Source: Falsirhodobacter xinxiangensis | GTDB lineage: Bacteria; Pseudomonadota; Alphaproteobacteria; Rhodobacterales; Rhodobacteraceae | Reading direction: 5' to 3' | NCBI RefSeq assembly: GCF_004959935.1 | Contig: NZ_SMYN01000003.1 | Coordinates: 124,001-188,000, forward strand | DNA: 64,000 bases | Shown here: piece by piece, positions 44,605 to 53,657 of the stretch | Layout of the letters: each line of letters starts with the position of its first letter | How positions within the stretch are numbered: position 1 is the stretch's first letter | Program-made: the position numbers and the translations under genes | Notes under the pieces: model-generated | The model's database searches: none | Told to the model about the DNA's origin: nothing | Seen by the model: only the letters and a program-made list of their open reading frames with translations

Positions 44605-44799
44605 ATGAAAAAATTCGCTCTCGCAGCCGCTCTCTCGGTCGCAGCAACGTCGGCATTCGCCGGTGGCATGGCCGAGCCGGTCATCGAACAGCCGGTCATG
44701 GCTCCGGCTGTCGTCGAAGAAGACACCAGCTCGTCGGCTGGCGGCGTCGTCGTTCCGCTGCTGCTGCTGCTGGTTGTGGCTGCTGCTGCTGCTTCCTGA
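44605..44799 (+). CDS. Small exported protein with C-terminal hydrophobic segment
   Basis: A 64-aa protein: MKKFALAAALSVAATSAFAG is a clear signal peptide, a short Pro/Glu/Val linker (MAEPVIEQPVMAPAVVEED) follows, and the last 20 residues (GVVVPLLLLLVVAAAAAS) form one membrane helix. GGAGGTC lies well placed upstream and a strong terminator follows, so it is a real gene. After cleavage it would be a tiny C-terminally anchored periplasmic peptide. I recall similar small proteins in Rhodobacterales but know no function. Confidence 0.85.
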   Translation: MKKFALAAALSVAATSAFAGGMAEPVIEQPVMAPAVVEEDTSSSAGGVVVPLLLLLVVAAAAAS

Positions 44800-44821
44800 T
44801 TTCAGGAACATCGAAATACGG

Positions 44822-44851
44822 AAAAGGCGGTGGGGAAACCCACCGCCTTTT
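44822..44851. terminator. Bidirectional rho-independent terminator
   Basis: AAAGGCGGTGGG (44823-44834) and CCCACCGCCTTT (44839-44850) form a perfect 12-bp stem with a GAAA tetraloop and flanking A/T runs. It ends the small exported protein gene and the convergent ferrochelatase gene. Confidence 0.95.
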
Positions 44852-45865
44852 TCATATCCAGCCTGTCAGGTTTTCCCGGATCGCCTGCGCCAGCGCCGCG
44901 ATATGGTCGGGCCGGTCGTTCAGGCAGGGGATATAGGTGAACTTCTCGCCGCCTGCGTGGAGGAAGGCTTCGCGGATCTCGCCGTTGATTTCCTCCAGCG
45001 TCTCGATGCAGTCGGCGGAAAAGGCGGGGGCCATGACGGCGATGTGGCGTTTGCCTTGTTTTGCCAATTCGGCCACATGTTCGACGGTATAGGGTTTCAG
45101 CCACTCCTCGGGGCCGAAGACCGACTGGAAGGTGGTGTGAATCGACCCTTCGTCCCAGCCCAGCGTTTCGCGCAGCAGTCGCGTCGTCTTCTGGCACTGG
45201 CAGTGATAGGGGTCGCCCTGCATCAGATAGCGTTTCGGCATCCCGTGATAGGACGCGACCAGCACCTCGGGCTTGTCGTCCAGCGCGGCATAGGCCTCGG
45301 TCACGGATGCGGCCAGCGATTGCAGATACATCGGATGTTCGAAATATTCCGGCATCACGCGCGCGGCGGGCTGGCGGACTTCCTTCATCAGCGCGGCAAA
45401 GAACGCGTCGTTCGCCGTGGCCGAGGTCGCGCCCGCATATTGCGGATAAAGCGGCACGAACAGGATCTTTTCGCACCCCGCCTCGACCATCGCCCCGACC
45501 TTGGACTTGGTCGAAGGGTTGCCGTAACGCATCGCGAAATCGACCATCACCTCGGGCAGTGCGGCTTGAAGGGCCGCGGTCTGGTCCTTGGTGATCGTCA
45601 TCAGCGGGCTCTCGCCCTTGTCGTGGTTCCAGATCAGCTTGTAATTCGCACCCGAGGTGAAGGGCCGTTTCGACAGGATGATCAGCTGCAGCAGCGGCTG
45701 CCATTTCCACGAGGGGTAGTCGATCACCCGTTTATCCGACAGGAATTCGGACAGATAGCGGCGCATGGACCAGTAATCGTAACCGTCGGGCGTCCCCAGA
45801 TTGGCGACTAGGACCCCCACCTTTGGCGGTTTCACGGGCGGGTGACCTGCGGGGATGTGGCTCAT
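44852..45865 (-). CDS. hemH: Ferrochelatase
   Basis: A 337-aa enzyme inserting Fe2+ into protoporphyrin IX, the final step of haem synthesis. Seen are VLVANLGTPDGYDYWSMRRY, the active-site His in VLVASYHGMPKRYL, PYHCQCQKTTRLL (possible iron-sulfur or metal-binding Cys pair) and VMAPAFSADCIETLEEIN near the C-terminus. The ATG at 45865 has AAGGAG about 9 nt upstream; the frame continues further but without support. Confidence 0.95.
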   Translation of the reverse strand: MSHIPAGHPPVKPPKVGVLVANLGTPDGYDYWSMRRYLSEFLSDKRVIDYPSWKWQPLLQLIILSKRPFTSGANYKLIWNHDKGESPLMTITKDQTAALQAALPEVMVDFAMRYGNPSTKSKVGAMVEAGCEKILFVPLYPQYAGATSATANDAFFAALMKEVRQPAARVMPEYFEHPMYLQSLAASVTEAYAALDDKPEVLVASYHGMPKRYLMQGDPYHCQCQKTTRLLRETLGWDEGSIHTTFQSVFGPEEWLKPYTVEHVAELAKQGKRHIAVMAPAFSADCIETLEEINGEIREAFLHAGGEKFTYIPCLNDRPDHIAALAQAIRENLTGWI

Positions 45866-45900
45866 GCTGCGCTCCTTGGCTTGGCCAAGGACATACGCCG

Positions 45901-46677
45901 TCACTCGGGCAGCTTCAATGCGTCGGCCAGCCGCGTTTGCGCCGATCCGGGGCGCAGGGGTTTCTGCTGGCTGTCGTCGGGCGCCCAGCCGGTCAGCCAG
46001 ATCGTCTCGAACGTGGCCGGAACGCGGCCTTCGCCATCGGCCAGCGCCTGATAACGGCGGGCGGCGTCCAGCAGCACCGCGCGGCGGGTCGGGCGGCGCA
46101 GGCGGCCCTCCAAAGCGTTCGCCTCGCCCATCGCGCGCAGGTCGTGCATCAGGTGCAGCGCGTCGCGATACCGGACCCGGCGCTTGAAACTGTCGGCCAC
46201 CGGCAGCGCCAGCCCCGCGCGGCCCAGAAGCGCGCCCATGTCCCGGATCTCGGCCATCGGCAGCACGCGGGGGGAAAGGCCGCCGGTGATCGCGGCTTCG
46301 GCCTCGGTCAGCACGGTGCGCAGTTCCGACAGTGTCTGGCCACCGAAGGCCGCGCAGATGAACAGCCCGTCGGGGCGCAGCGCGCGGCGGCATTGCACGA
46401 TCTGCCCCACCGGATCGTTCGCCCAATGCAGGCACAGCGCATGGATCACCAGATCATGCGCGCCCGGCGTCAGGGCCAGCACATCGTCGTCGGGAACGGT
46501 CGGGAAGGGCCACAATTCGGGGAAAGGCGTCACGACGACCGGGTCCGTAAAGGTTCTGTTAACCTCGCTCAGTCTTTCCTGAACCTCGGCCACGACCTCC
46601 TCGTGCAGGAACATCGCATCGCGCGTGGCGCGGGCGCGGTGGGCAAGCAGGGCGGGGCGGTCGGTGATCGGCGTCAT
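45901..46677 (-). CDS. BioC/NDUFAF5-like SAM-dependent methyltransferase family protein
   Basis: A 258-aa protein of the class I methyltransferase fold, resembling BioC or mitochondrial NDUFAF5 relatives. AHDLVIHALCLHWANDPVGQ and ALRPDGLFICAAFGGQTLSE fit motifs of the second half of the SAM fold, but the usual glycine-rich SAM loop is not obvious, so activity is uncertain. The ATG at 46677 is 24 bp from the divergent comF start, so both promoters overlap their starts or lie in the genes. It is followed by hemH, about 35 bp away. Confidence 0.8.
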   Translation of the reverse strand: MTPITDRPALLAHRARATRDAMFLHEEVVAEVQERLSEVNRTFTDPVVVTPFPELWPFPTVPDDDVLALTPGAHDLVIHALCLHWANDPVGQIVQCRRALRPDGLFICAAFGGQTLSELRTVLTEAEAAITGGLSPRVLPMAEIRDMGALLGRAGLALPVADSFKRRVRYRDALHLMHDLRAMGEANALEGRLRRPTRRAVLLDAARRYQALADGEGRVPATFETIWLTGWAPDDSQQKPLRPGSAQTRLADALKLPE

Positions 46678-46701
46678 GGCGTGCAAGATGAGGAGCGGCG
46701 G

Positions 46702-47412
46702 ATGGGATTGCAAGGCGTGCTGCGCATGATCTACCCCCCGCGCTGCATAAGCTGCGACGCGGCGGTGACCTCGGATTTCGGCCTGTGCGGCCCATGCTGG
46801 CGCGACACGCCCTTCATCACGGGTGCCGTGTGCGATCGTTGCGGAACCCCGGTGCCGGGCGAAGACGATGGCGGCATCTGCGACGATTGCCTGACCCTGT
46901 TGCCGCCGTGGTCGCGCGGGCGGGCGGCGATGATGTATGACGGCAACGGGCGGCGGCTGGTGCTGGCGCTGAAGCATGGCGACCGGCTGGACCTTGCGAT
47001 CCCGGCGGGGAAGTGGCTGCACCGTGCTGCTGCACCGATCTTGCAACCGGGGATGATCGTCGCGCCCGTGCCGCTGCACTGGACGCGGCTGATCAAGCGC
47101 AAATACAACCAGTCGGCGCTGCTGGGCCGTGCGCTTGCCAAGGTGGCGGGGTTGGAGCATCTGCCCGACCTTCTGCACCGCACCCGCAACACCCGCAGCC
47201 AAGAGGGGCGGGGCCGCGAGGGGCGTTTCGACAATATGGCCGGGGCGCTGGCCGTGCGCCGCCCGGCGCGGGTGAAGGGCCGCCCGGTCCTGCTGATTGA
47301 CGATGTGATGACCTCTGGCGCGACGCTGGGCGCGGCGGCAGAGGCCTGTTTCGGCGTCGGGGCCGCAGATGTCGCGGTGCTGGTGCTGGCGCGCGTTGCG
47401 AAGAATGCCTAG
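46702..47412 (+). CDS. comF: ComF family phosphoribosyltransferase-like protein
   Basis: A 236-aa protein. An N-terminal double zinc ribbon has eight Cys (CISCDAAVTSDFGLCGPC and AVCDRCGTPVPG..GICDDC). The phosphoribosyltransferase domain has VLLIDDVMTSGATLGAAAEA. ComF helps DNA uptake during transformation in naturally competent bacteria and may act with the primosome. GAGGAG lies upstream of the ATG at 46702. It is followed by the glutaredoxin gene. Confidence 0.92.
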   Translation: MGLQGVLRMIYPPRCISCDAAVTSDFGLCGPCWRDTPFITGAVCDRCGTPVPGEDDGGICDDCLTLLPPWSRGRAAMMYDGNGRRLVLALKHGDRLDLAIPAGKWLHRAAAPILQPGMIVAPVPLHWTRLIKRKYNQSALLGRALAKVAGLEHLPDLLHRTRNTRSQEGRGREGRFDNMAGALAVRRPARVKGRPVLLIDDVMTSGATLGAAAEACFGVGAADVAVLVLARVAKNA

Positions 47413-47445
47413 ATGCCTATAGTCTGACGGTACAGGAGAATTCGC

Positions 47446-47703
47446 ATGGCCACGGTCGAGATCTATACCACGCCCACCTGCCCCTTCTGCCACGCGGCAA
47501 AGCGGCTGCTGGCATCCAAGGGCACGGCTTACACCGAAATCGACGTCAGCCGTGATCCGGCGATCCGCACGGCGATGACGCAGCGCGCGAACGGACGACG
47601 CACCGTGCCGCAAGTGTTCATCGACGGGCATCACATCGGCGGCTCGGACGATCTGCACGCGCTGGATGCCAAGGGCGGGCTCGACCCGATGCTGGCGGGC
47701 TGA
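47446..47703 (+). CDS. grxC: Glutaredoxin 3
   Basis: An 85-aa thiol oxidoreductase with the CPFC active site (Cys12, Cys15), the cis-Pro region TVPQVFIDG and GGSDDLHALDAKGGLDPML, all standard for GrxC. It reduces disulfides using glutathione. Its stop overlaps the next start by one base. Confidence 0.95.
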   Translation: MATVEIYTTPTCPFCHAAKRLLASKGTAYTEIDVSRDPAIRTAMTQRANGRRTVPQVFIDGHHIGGSDDLHALDAKGGLDPMLAG

Positions 47704-48527
47704 TGCGCGCGGGGCTGGTGCAGCTGACCGTGACGGACGACCCTTCGGCCAACCTGCCGAAGACGGTGGCCCGCATCCGCGAGGCGGCGGAGGGCGGGGC
47801 CGATCTGATCCTGACGCCGGAATGCACCAACGCCCTGTCTTCCAGTCGCGCCCATCAGCGCGAGGTGTTCCGCCACCAGGAGGATGATCCGACCCTTTCC
47901 GCCCTGCGGGACGAGGCGGCGCGTCTGGGCAAATGGCTGCTGATCGGATCATTGGGCCTGAAGACCCATGACGAGGACGGCCGTTTCGCCAATCGCAGCT
48001 TCCTGATCGGGCCGGACGGGGCCATCGCCGCGCAATACGACAAGATCCATATGTTCGACGTGAACGTGTCGGAAACCGAAGTGTATCGCGAATCCTCGGG
48101 CTATCGTCCGGGCAGGGCTGCGGTGGTGGCCGATACGCCATTGGCCCGGATCGGGATGACGGTCTGCTATGACGTGCGCTTCCCCGCGCTTTATCGCCAT
48201 CTGGCGCAGGAGGGGGCGCAGATCATCACCGTGCCCGCCGCCTTCAACCACCTGACCGGGCAGGCGCATTGGGAAATCCTGCTGCGCGCCCGCGCGATCG
48301 AGACGGGGTGCTTCATCCTTGCCCCCGCCCAGACCGGGTTCCACGCCGAAACCCATGGCAACGGTCGCCGCACCCATGGTCAAAGCCTGTGCATCGCGCC
48401 GTGGGGCGAGGTTCTGGCCGATGGCGGCGACCAGCCCGGCGTCACCTTTGCCGAGATCGATCTGGCCGAGGTGGACCGCGCCCGCACCCGCATCCCCTCG
48501 CTGACCCATGACCGGCCCTTCGTATGA
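47703..48527 (+). CDS. Carbon-nitrogen hydrolase (Nit2-like amidase)
   Basis: A 274-aa nitrilase-superfamily protein. The E-K-C triad is visible in LILTPECTNALSS, QYDKIHMFDVNVSE and MTVCYDVRFPALYRHLA. The family includes omega-amidases that deaminate deaminated glutathione, fitting its place directly after glutaredoxin. It overlaps the MarR gene by 4 nt. Confidence 0.92.
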   Translation: MRAGLVQLTVTDDPSANLPKTVARIREAAEGGADLILTPECTNALSSSRAHQREVFRHQEDDPTLSALRDEAARLGKWLLIGSLGLKTHDEDGRFANRSFLIGPDGAIAAQYDKIHMFDVNVSETEVYRESSGYRPGRAAVVADTPLARIGMTVCYDVRFPALYRHLAQEGAQIITVPAAFNHLTGQAHWEILLRARAIETGCFILAPAQTGFHAETHGNGRRTHGQSLCIAPWGEVLADGGDQPGVTFAEIDLAEVDRARTRIPSLTHDRPFV

Positions 48528-48955
48528 GCGATCTTGCCATCGCCCTGTTCGGAGAGCTGTTCATGGCCGACCAGCTGGCCCGCAACCGCATCTCCAAGGT
48601 TCTGCCCAAGGGGATGGAGCTTTCGCATTTCGGCGTGCTGAACCATCTGGCCCGCGCCGGAGAGGAGCGCACGCCCGCGCAGCTTGCCAAGTCGTTCCAC
48701 GTCACGCGCGGGGCGATGACCAATACGCTGGCCAAGCTGGAATGGGCGGGCCACATCCATATCCGTCCCGATTGGGACGATGCGCGGCGCAAGTTCGTCG
48801 CGATCTCTCCCGCCGGGCGACAGGCGCGGGATGCGGCGGTCAGCGCCATCGTGCCGCTGATCGGCGATGTCGTCGCGTCGCTGGGGGCCGACAAGGTCCG
48901 CGCGGTTCTGCCCGTGCTGCGGGAAATGCGCACCCGGTTCGAGAATGCCGAGTGA
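48524..48955 (+). CDS. MarR family transcriptional regulator
   Basis: A 143-aa winged-helix protein. The recognition region is TPAQLAKSFHVTRGAMTNTL and the wing DWDDARRKFVAISPAGRQ. It is typically a dimeric repressor answering to small phenolic or redox signals. Start and end overlap neighbours, so it belongs to the grx-amidase operon; its target is unknown. Confidence 0.91.
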   Translation: MSDLAIALFGELFMADQLARNRISKVLPKGMELSHFGVLNHLARAGEERTPAQLAKSFHVTRGAMTNTLAKLEWAGHIHIRPDWDDARRKFVAISPAGRQARDAAVSAIVPLIGDVVASLGADKVRAVLPVLREMRTRFENAE

Positions 48956-49658
48956 TCTGATCGTCACGGGCGCGTCGGGCAAGCTGGGCCGGATGCTGCG
49001 CCCGCTTTGGCCGGATGCGCACTGGCTGTCGCGCGGCGACGCCTGGCCGGAGGGGCGGGGCGGCGTCATACTGAACCTCGCGGGTGTCACCGATCCGAAC
49101 GGCCCGCTGGAGGATAACGTCACCACCGCCGCCCGCGCCATCGACGAAGGGGCGCGCCGGGGGGCGCGGGTGTTCCTGATGTCCTCGGTTGCGGTCTATG
49201 GTGCCGGGGATTTTGCGGAAACCGACGAGCCTGCGCCGCTGAACGCCTATGGGCGCGCCAAACTGCGGATGGAGGCGCTGCCCGGCGCGGCGACGATCCT
49301 GCGGCTGGGCAATGTTGCCGGGGCGGATGCGCTTCTGGGCCGCGCTGGGGCCGAGGTCGTGCTGGACCCGGTGGACCCGGTGCGGTCCTATATCGGGCCG
49401 GTGACGCTGGCGCGGGTGCTGAGCGCAGTGATGGCGGCGCAAGACCTGCCGCGCATTCTGAACATCGCCGAACCGCCCCCCGTTGCGATGTCGGCGCTGC
49501 TGGACGCGGCGGGTATCGCGTGGCGGTTCGGCCCCGACCGTCCGGGGGGCGTCGCCCGTGTGGGGGTTTCGACCGACCGTCTGGCCGCGATCTGTCCGCT
49601 GCCGCCCGCCGACCCCGCCCGCATGGTCGCGGAATGGAGGCAGGTTTGTCCCCGTTGA
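48945..49658 (+). CDS. Short NAD-dependent epimerase/dehydratase family protein
   Basis: A 237-aa SDR-like protein: LIVTGASGKLGRMLRPLWP for NAD binding, VFLMSSVAVYGAGDF with the Ser, and AYGRAKLRMEA with Tyr-x3-Lys. It is shorter than usual for the extended family, so it may be reduced at the substrate side. It overlaps the MarR gene by 11 nt and the sugar transferase by about 25 nt, so it probably supplies or modifies the sugar for the next enzyme. Confidence 0.83.
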   Translation: MPSDLIVTGASGKLGRMLRPLWPDAHWLSRGDAWPEGRGGVILNLAGVTDPNGPLEDNVTTAARAIDEGARRGARVFLMSSVAVYGAGDFAETDEPAPLNAYGRAKLRMEALPGAATILRLGNVAGADALLGRAGAEVVLDPVDPVRSYIGPVTLARVLSAVMAAQDLPRILNIAEPPPVAMSALLDAAGIAWRFGPDRPGGVARVGVSTDRLAAICPLPPADPARMVAEWRQVCPR

Positions 49659-50308
49659 AACGCGCCTTCGACATTGGTCTCGCACTGGTTCTGGCGATCC
49701 TGCTTGCGATCCCCTTCGCGGTGCTGGTCGTGGTGCTGCTGGCGGTCGAAGGGCGGCCGATCTTCTATGTGGCGGAGCGGATGAAGGCCCCCGGGCAGCC
49801 TTTCGCGCTGTGGAAGCTGCGCACGATGCGCCCTGCCGCCAGCGATTCCGGTGTCTCGGGGGGTGACAAGTCGGCGCGGATCGGCCCGATCGGGGCCATT
49901 CTCCGCAAGGCGCGATTGGATGAGATCCCGCAGCTTTGGAACGTGCTGCGCGGCGACATGAGCTTCGTCGGCCCCCGCCCCCCGCTGCGTCTTTACGTCG
50001 AGCGGTTCCCCGACCTTTACGCGCAAGTTCTGAAGAACCGCCCCGGCATCACGGGTCTTGCGTCACTGCACATCCACGGGTTCGAGGAACGTGTCCTGTC
50101 GCGCTGTGCCACCCCCGAGGAGACGGATGCCGTCTATTGCCGCCGCTGCATCCCGCGAAAGGCGCGGCTGGACCTGATCTATCAACGGCGGCAAAATTTC
50201 TGCTTTGACCTTGCGATCCTCTGGCAGACGCTCTCGCGGGTTCTATTCTTCTCTCTGCGGCGCAGAATGCAAAGCGGAAACCCGCGCAGACCGGACCCCC
50301 GTCATTGA
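49634..50308 (+). CDS. Phosphoglycosyl transferase (PglC/WcaJ-type sugar transferase)
   Basis: A 224-aa monotopic initiating transferase that moves a sugar-1-phosphate onto undecaprenyl phosphate. One N-terminal re-entrant hydrophobic segment (IGLALVLAILLAIPFAVLVV) is followed by KLRTM, the DE dyad in RLDEIPQLWNVLRGDMSFVG and PRPPL. The ATG at 49634 lies in the SDR gene; a TTG at 49646 with GGAGG upstream is an alternative. It begins polysaccharide or glycan assembly. Confidence 0.9.
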   Translation: MEAGLSPLKRAFDIGLALVLAILLAIPFAVLVVVLLAVEGRPIFYVAERMKAPGQPFALWKLRTMRPAASDSGVSGGDKSARIGPIGAILRKARLDEIPQLWNVLRGDMSFVGPRPPLRLYVERFPDLYAQVLKNRPGITGLASLHIHGFEERVLSRCATPEETDAVYCRRCIPRKARLDLIYQRRQNFCFDLAILWQTLSRVLFFSLRRRMQSGNPRRPDPRH

Positions 50309-50419
50309 GGGGTCCCTCCGGCTGCGTTACGAAGATGATGCACCGTTGAGACCCAAACAATTTTCGGAATCCTGCTTGTGGAAGGCGGCAATGCCTGAGT
50401 GCAGCTTCAAAGGTGACGA

Positions 50420-52360
50420 GTGAGCGTGGTCATGTCGCTTCGGTCGGGCCTGTTTTCCATCGTCGATCCGCTTACGCGGTCCCAGAAACAGGCGCTGCTT
50501 CTGGGCGTTGACCTCCTGATCGCGCCCGCCGCGCTGATCATGACCTGCGCGCTGGTCCATAACAGCTTCGTTCCGACCTCGCTCGTGCGGCTGATCCTTC
50601 CGCTTCTTCCGGTGGTGATGGTCATGGCAGGGGTGCTGTCCTTCGTCACCGGCATCTATCGCGTGCAGCTCAAGGCGTTCGAGACGGTGGCGATCATGAA
50701 GGCCGGCCTTATGGCGCTGCTGATGGCCGTGGGGCTGGGCGCGGCGGTGCATGGCTTCGATCTGCCGTTTCCGGGGGCGGGGATAATCCTGTTCGGGATG
50801 CTGTTCTTCCTGCTGTCGGTCGGTCTTCGCATGGGCCTTCTGCATACGCTGTTGTGGGTGCTGCGCTGGGGCAAGCCGCGCCATCGGGTGCTGATCTATG
50901 GCGCGGGCAACACGGGGGTGCAGCTTGCGGCGGCGCTCCGCTCGCACGATACCATCGTTCCGGTTGCCTTCATCGACGACAAGCCTTCCCTGCACGGCAC
51001 GACGATTTCCGGGCTGCGGGTGCTGCCGCCGGACCAGATCCCCCGGCTGGTGCGCGACCGCGATATCGCGCGGGTGCTGCTGGCGATGCCCTCGGCCTCG
51101 CCGCCGCGTCAGGCGCAGATCGCGCGCGGGCTGCAGGAAACCGGCATGAAGGTGATGCACGTCCCCTCCTTCGCCCAGCTCGTCGGCGAGGAGAAGCTGA
51201 TCGACGCGCTGGCCCCGGTCGTGCCGGGACGCTTCCTGAACCGCCGGCAGGTGGAGGCGGTGCTGCCGCAGGGGGCCGAGGCCTATGTCGGGCGGTCGGT
51301 GCTGGTGTCGGGCGCGGGCGGCTCGGTCGGATCGGAACTGTGCCGCCAGCTTCTGGCTGCGCGCCCCCGCCGCATCGTGCTGTTCGAAGTGTCCGAGATC
51401 GCGCTTTACAATATCGACCGCGAATTGCGCGAGCTTCCGGGGCACGAGGTAGAGGTGGTCCCGGTTCTGGGATCGGTCACGGATGCGCGGCTGGCGCGTA
51501 TGGTCATGGCCGACCACGATGTCGAGGTGGTCTTTCACGCCGCCGCCTACAAACACGTCCCGCTGGTGGAATCGAACCCGATCGCTGGCCTTGCCAACAA
51601 CGTGCTGGGCACCCGCACGCTGGCCGATGCCGCGAACGAGGCGGGGGTGGCGCGGTTCATCCTCATCTCGACCGACAAGGCGGTGCGCCCGACCAACATC
51701 ATGGGCGCGTCGAAACGGCTGGCGGAACTGGTCATTCAGGACATCGCCAAACGCTCGCGCGGGACGTTGTTTTCGATGGTGCGTTTCGGCAACGTGCTGG
51801 GATCGTCGGGATCGGTCATTCCGCTGTTCAAGGACCAGATCGCGCGCGGCGGCCCGCTGACCCTGACGCATGAGGACGTCACCCGCTATTTCATGACCAT
51901 CGCCGAGGCGGCGCGGCTGGTGATGCTGGCCGGGTCGTTCGCGGGCGAGGATGAATGCGGCGGCGAGGTGTTCGTGCTGGACATGGACAAGCCGGTGAAG
52001 ATCCGCGACCTTGCACAGCAGATGATCGAAGCGGCGGGCTATACCGTGCGCGACGCGGACAACCCCAATGGCGATATCGAAATCCTCGTGACCGGGCTGC
52101 GCCCCGGCGAGAAGCTGCACGAGGAGCTTTTGATCGGCGAGGGGCTGTTGACCACGCCCCATCCCAAGATCCTGCGCGCGCGCGAGGCCTGCCTGTCGGA
52201 GCTGGAGATGGCGGGCGCGCTGCGCAGCCTGCGCTCTGCCGTGGCGGTGGGCGACGCCGATGCTGCCCGCGCGGTTGTGCGGGCCTATGTCGAAGGTTAC
52301 CGTCCGCCGGGCGGCGCCGAGGACGACACGCCCCTGCTTCCCGCCGCGCGCCCCATGTAA
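50420..52360 (+). CDS. Nucleotide-sugar 4,6-dehydratase (PglF/CapD/WbpM-like)
   Basis: A 646-aa membrane protein: four hydrophobic segments at about residues 25-145, a first Rossmann-like domain (VLIYGAGNTGVQLAAALRS) and a C-terminal SDR (VLVSGAGGSVGSELCRQLL) with STDKAVRPTNIMGASKRLAE. In this family Met replaces the usual Tyr of YxxxK, as here in MGASK. It converts UDP-GlcNAc toward a 4-keto sugar, matching the PglC-like transferase upstream. The GTG at 50420 is used. Confidence 0.92.
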   Translation: MSVVMSLRSGLFSIVDPLTRSQKQALLLGVDLLIAPAALIMTCALVHNSFVPTSLVRLILPLLPVVMVMAGVLSFVTGIYRVQLKAFETVAIMKAGLMALLMAVGLGAAVHGFDLPFPGAGIILFGMLFFLLSVGLRMGLLHTLLWVLRWGKPRHRVLIYGAGNTGVQLAAALRSHDTIVPVAFIDDKPSLHGTTISGLRVLPPDQIPRLVRDRDIARVLLAMPSASPPRQAQIARGLQETGMKVMHVPSFAQLVGEEKLIDALAPVVPGRFLNRRQVEAVLPQGAEAYVGRSVLVSGAGGSVGSELCRQLLAARPRRIVLFEVSEIALYNIDRELRELPGHEVEVVPVLGSVTDARLARMVMADHDVEVVFHAAAYKHVPLVESNPIAGLANNVLGTRTLADAANEAGVARFILISTDKAVRPTNIMGASKRLAELVIQDIAKRSRGTLFSMVRFGNVLGSSGSVIPLFKDQIARGGPLTLTHEDVTRYFMTIAEAARLVMLAGSFAGEDECGGEVFVLDMDKPVKIRDLAQQMIEAAGYTVRDADNPNGDIEILVTGLRPGEKLHEELLIGEGLLTTPHPKILRAREACLSELEMAGALRSLRSAVAVGDADAARAVVRAYVEGYRPPGGAEDDTPLLPAARPM

Positions 52361-52363
52361 GTA

Positions 52364-53605
52364 TTGAAAGTGAAGCCATTGATCCTGCCCCCACGCATCC
52401 CCGCCCTTGCCGCCTGTGCGATCTGTCTTGCAACCATGGCTGCGGCCGAGGATCGGCTGTCCTTCGCGGTGGGCGGCTCCTCCAGCCCCTTCCTTGGTCA
52501 GCGCGAGGCGCTTGGCTTTGCCGAGAATGTCGCAGCGACCGCCGGGTGGGATCACCGCTCGGGCCGCTTCGGCTTCGGCCTGCATCTGGGGGCCGAGGAT
52601 GACGCGGACGGGCTGCGTCTGGACGGGACCTATGCCGAAACCTATGCCGGGAACTGGGCCTTCGGGATCGGCGCGGTGGACCGGCACTGGTCGCCGTCGC
52701 GCTTTTCGTCGTTGATCATGTCCGGCAATGCGCGGCCCTTCCCCGCGATCTATGCCGAGAAGCGCGAGTTCACCGCATTCGAGACGCCGTGGCTGGCTTG
52801 GATCGGCCCGTGGAAAGCCGAGGTCTTCCTTGGCCAGTCCGACAGCGAGGGCAATCCCGACAAGACCAAGCTGTTCGGGATGCGCGTCCAGCTGCAACCG
52901 TTTGACGGGTTCGAGATCGACCTCGTCCGCACCGCGCAATGGGGCGGCGAGGGGCTGCCGGAGAACAGCGACAGCTTCCTCGACATGCTTTTCGGCAAAT
53001 CCAACGAAGGCCCGAACGCCGAGGCGAACCAGCTTGCCGGTCTTGGCCTGTCGTGGCAGCTTCCCGAGACTTGGGCGCCGGTGCGGATTTATGCGCAGGC
53101 GGTGGGCGAGGATGAGGCGGGCGGTCTGCCGTCCTGCTTCATGTATCTGGCCGGGATCGAAGGAAAGGCGCAGGTCTTCGGCACCCCGACCACCGTGACG
53201 CTGGAAGGCGCCACGACCGAGATTTCGGAATCCGGGTCGGGCTATTGCGGGCCGGGCACGGCCTATAACAACGCCTACTATCCCGGTGGTTACACGAACC
53301 ACGGCGATTCCATGGGGTTGGCGATCGACACCGATTCCAAGATGGTGCAGATGATCGTCGAACATCAACTGCCGCAGTTCGACCTGCATTACGCCGTGGC
53401 GTGGCACGAGATCAACACGGCAGACAACCCCGCCCACCGCCTCACATCCGAAGCGGTGGATGGCGCGGTGCTGCGCGTGGGTGCCTCGCGCAGCTATGAC
53501 CAGTATCGCGTCGCGGGCGAGCTTTGGTATCAGACCTACGATCTGGACAAGGCCGATCTGGACAAGGGGCCGGGCATCGGGCTGACGGTGTCGCGGTCCT
53601 TCTAG
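52364..53605 (+). CDS. Capsule assembly Wzi-like outer-membrane protein
   Basis: A 413-aa exported protein. A signal peptide (LAACAICLATMAAAED) leads into alternating beta strands ending in VSRSF with a terminal Phe, the outer-membrane barrel hallmark. The family call rests on the Wzi-like middle section (WSPSRFSSLIMSGN, AEKREFTAFETPWLAW). Wzi is a lectin that anchors capsule to the surface. The TTG at 52364 or a GTG at 52370 is the start. It follows the dehydratase by 3 nt. Confidence 0.85.
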   Translation: MKVKPLILPPRIPALAACAICLATMAAAEDRLSFAVGGSSSPFLGQREALGFAENVAATAGWDHRSGRFGFGLHLGAEDDADGLRLDGTYAETYAGNWAFGIGAVDRHWSPSRFSSLIMSGNARPFPAIYAEKREFTAFETPWLAWIGPWKAEVFLGQSDSEGNPDKTKLFGMRVQLQPFDGFEIDLVRTAQWGGEGLPENSDSFLDMLFGKSNEGPNAEANQLAGLGLSWQLPETWAPVRIYAQAVGEDEAGGLPSCFMYLAGIEGKAQVFGTPTTVTLEGATTEISESGSGYCGPGTAYNNAYYPGGYTNHGDSMGLAIDTDSKMVQMIVEHQLPQFDLHYAVAWHEINTADNPAHRLTSEAVDGAVLRVGASRSYDQYRVAGELWYQTYDLDKADLDKGPGIGLTVSRSF

Positions 53606-53657
53606 GTTGCGGCACGGGGGCCAAGTGCCGATAGTGGCGCAAACGGAAAGGGCCCCC

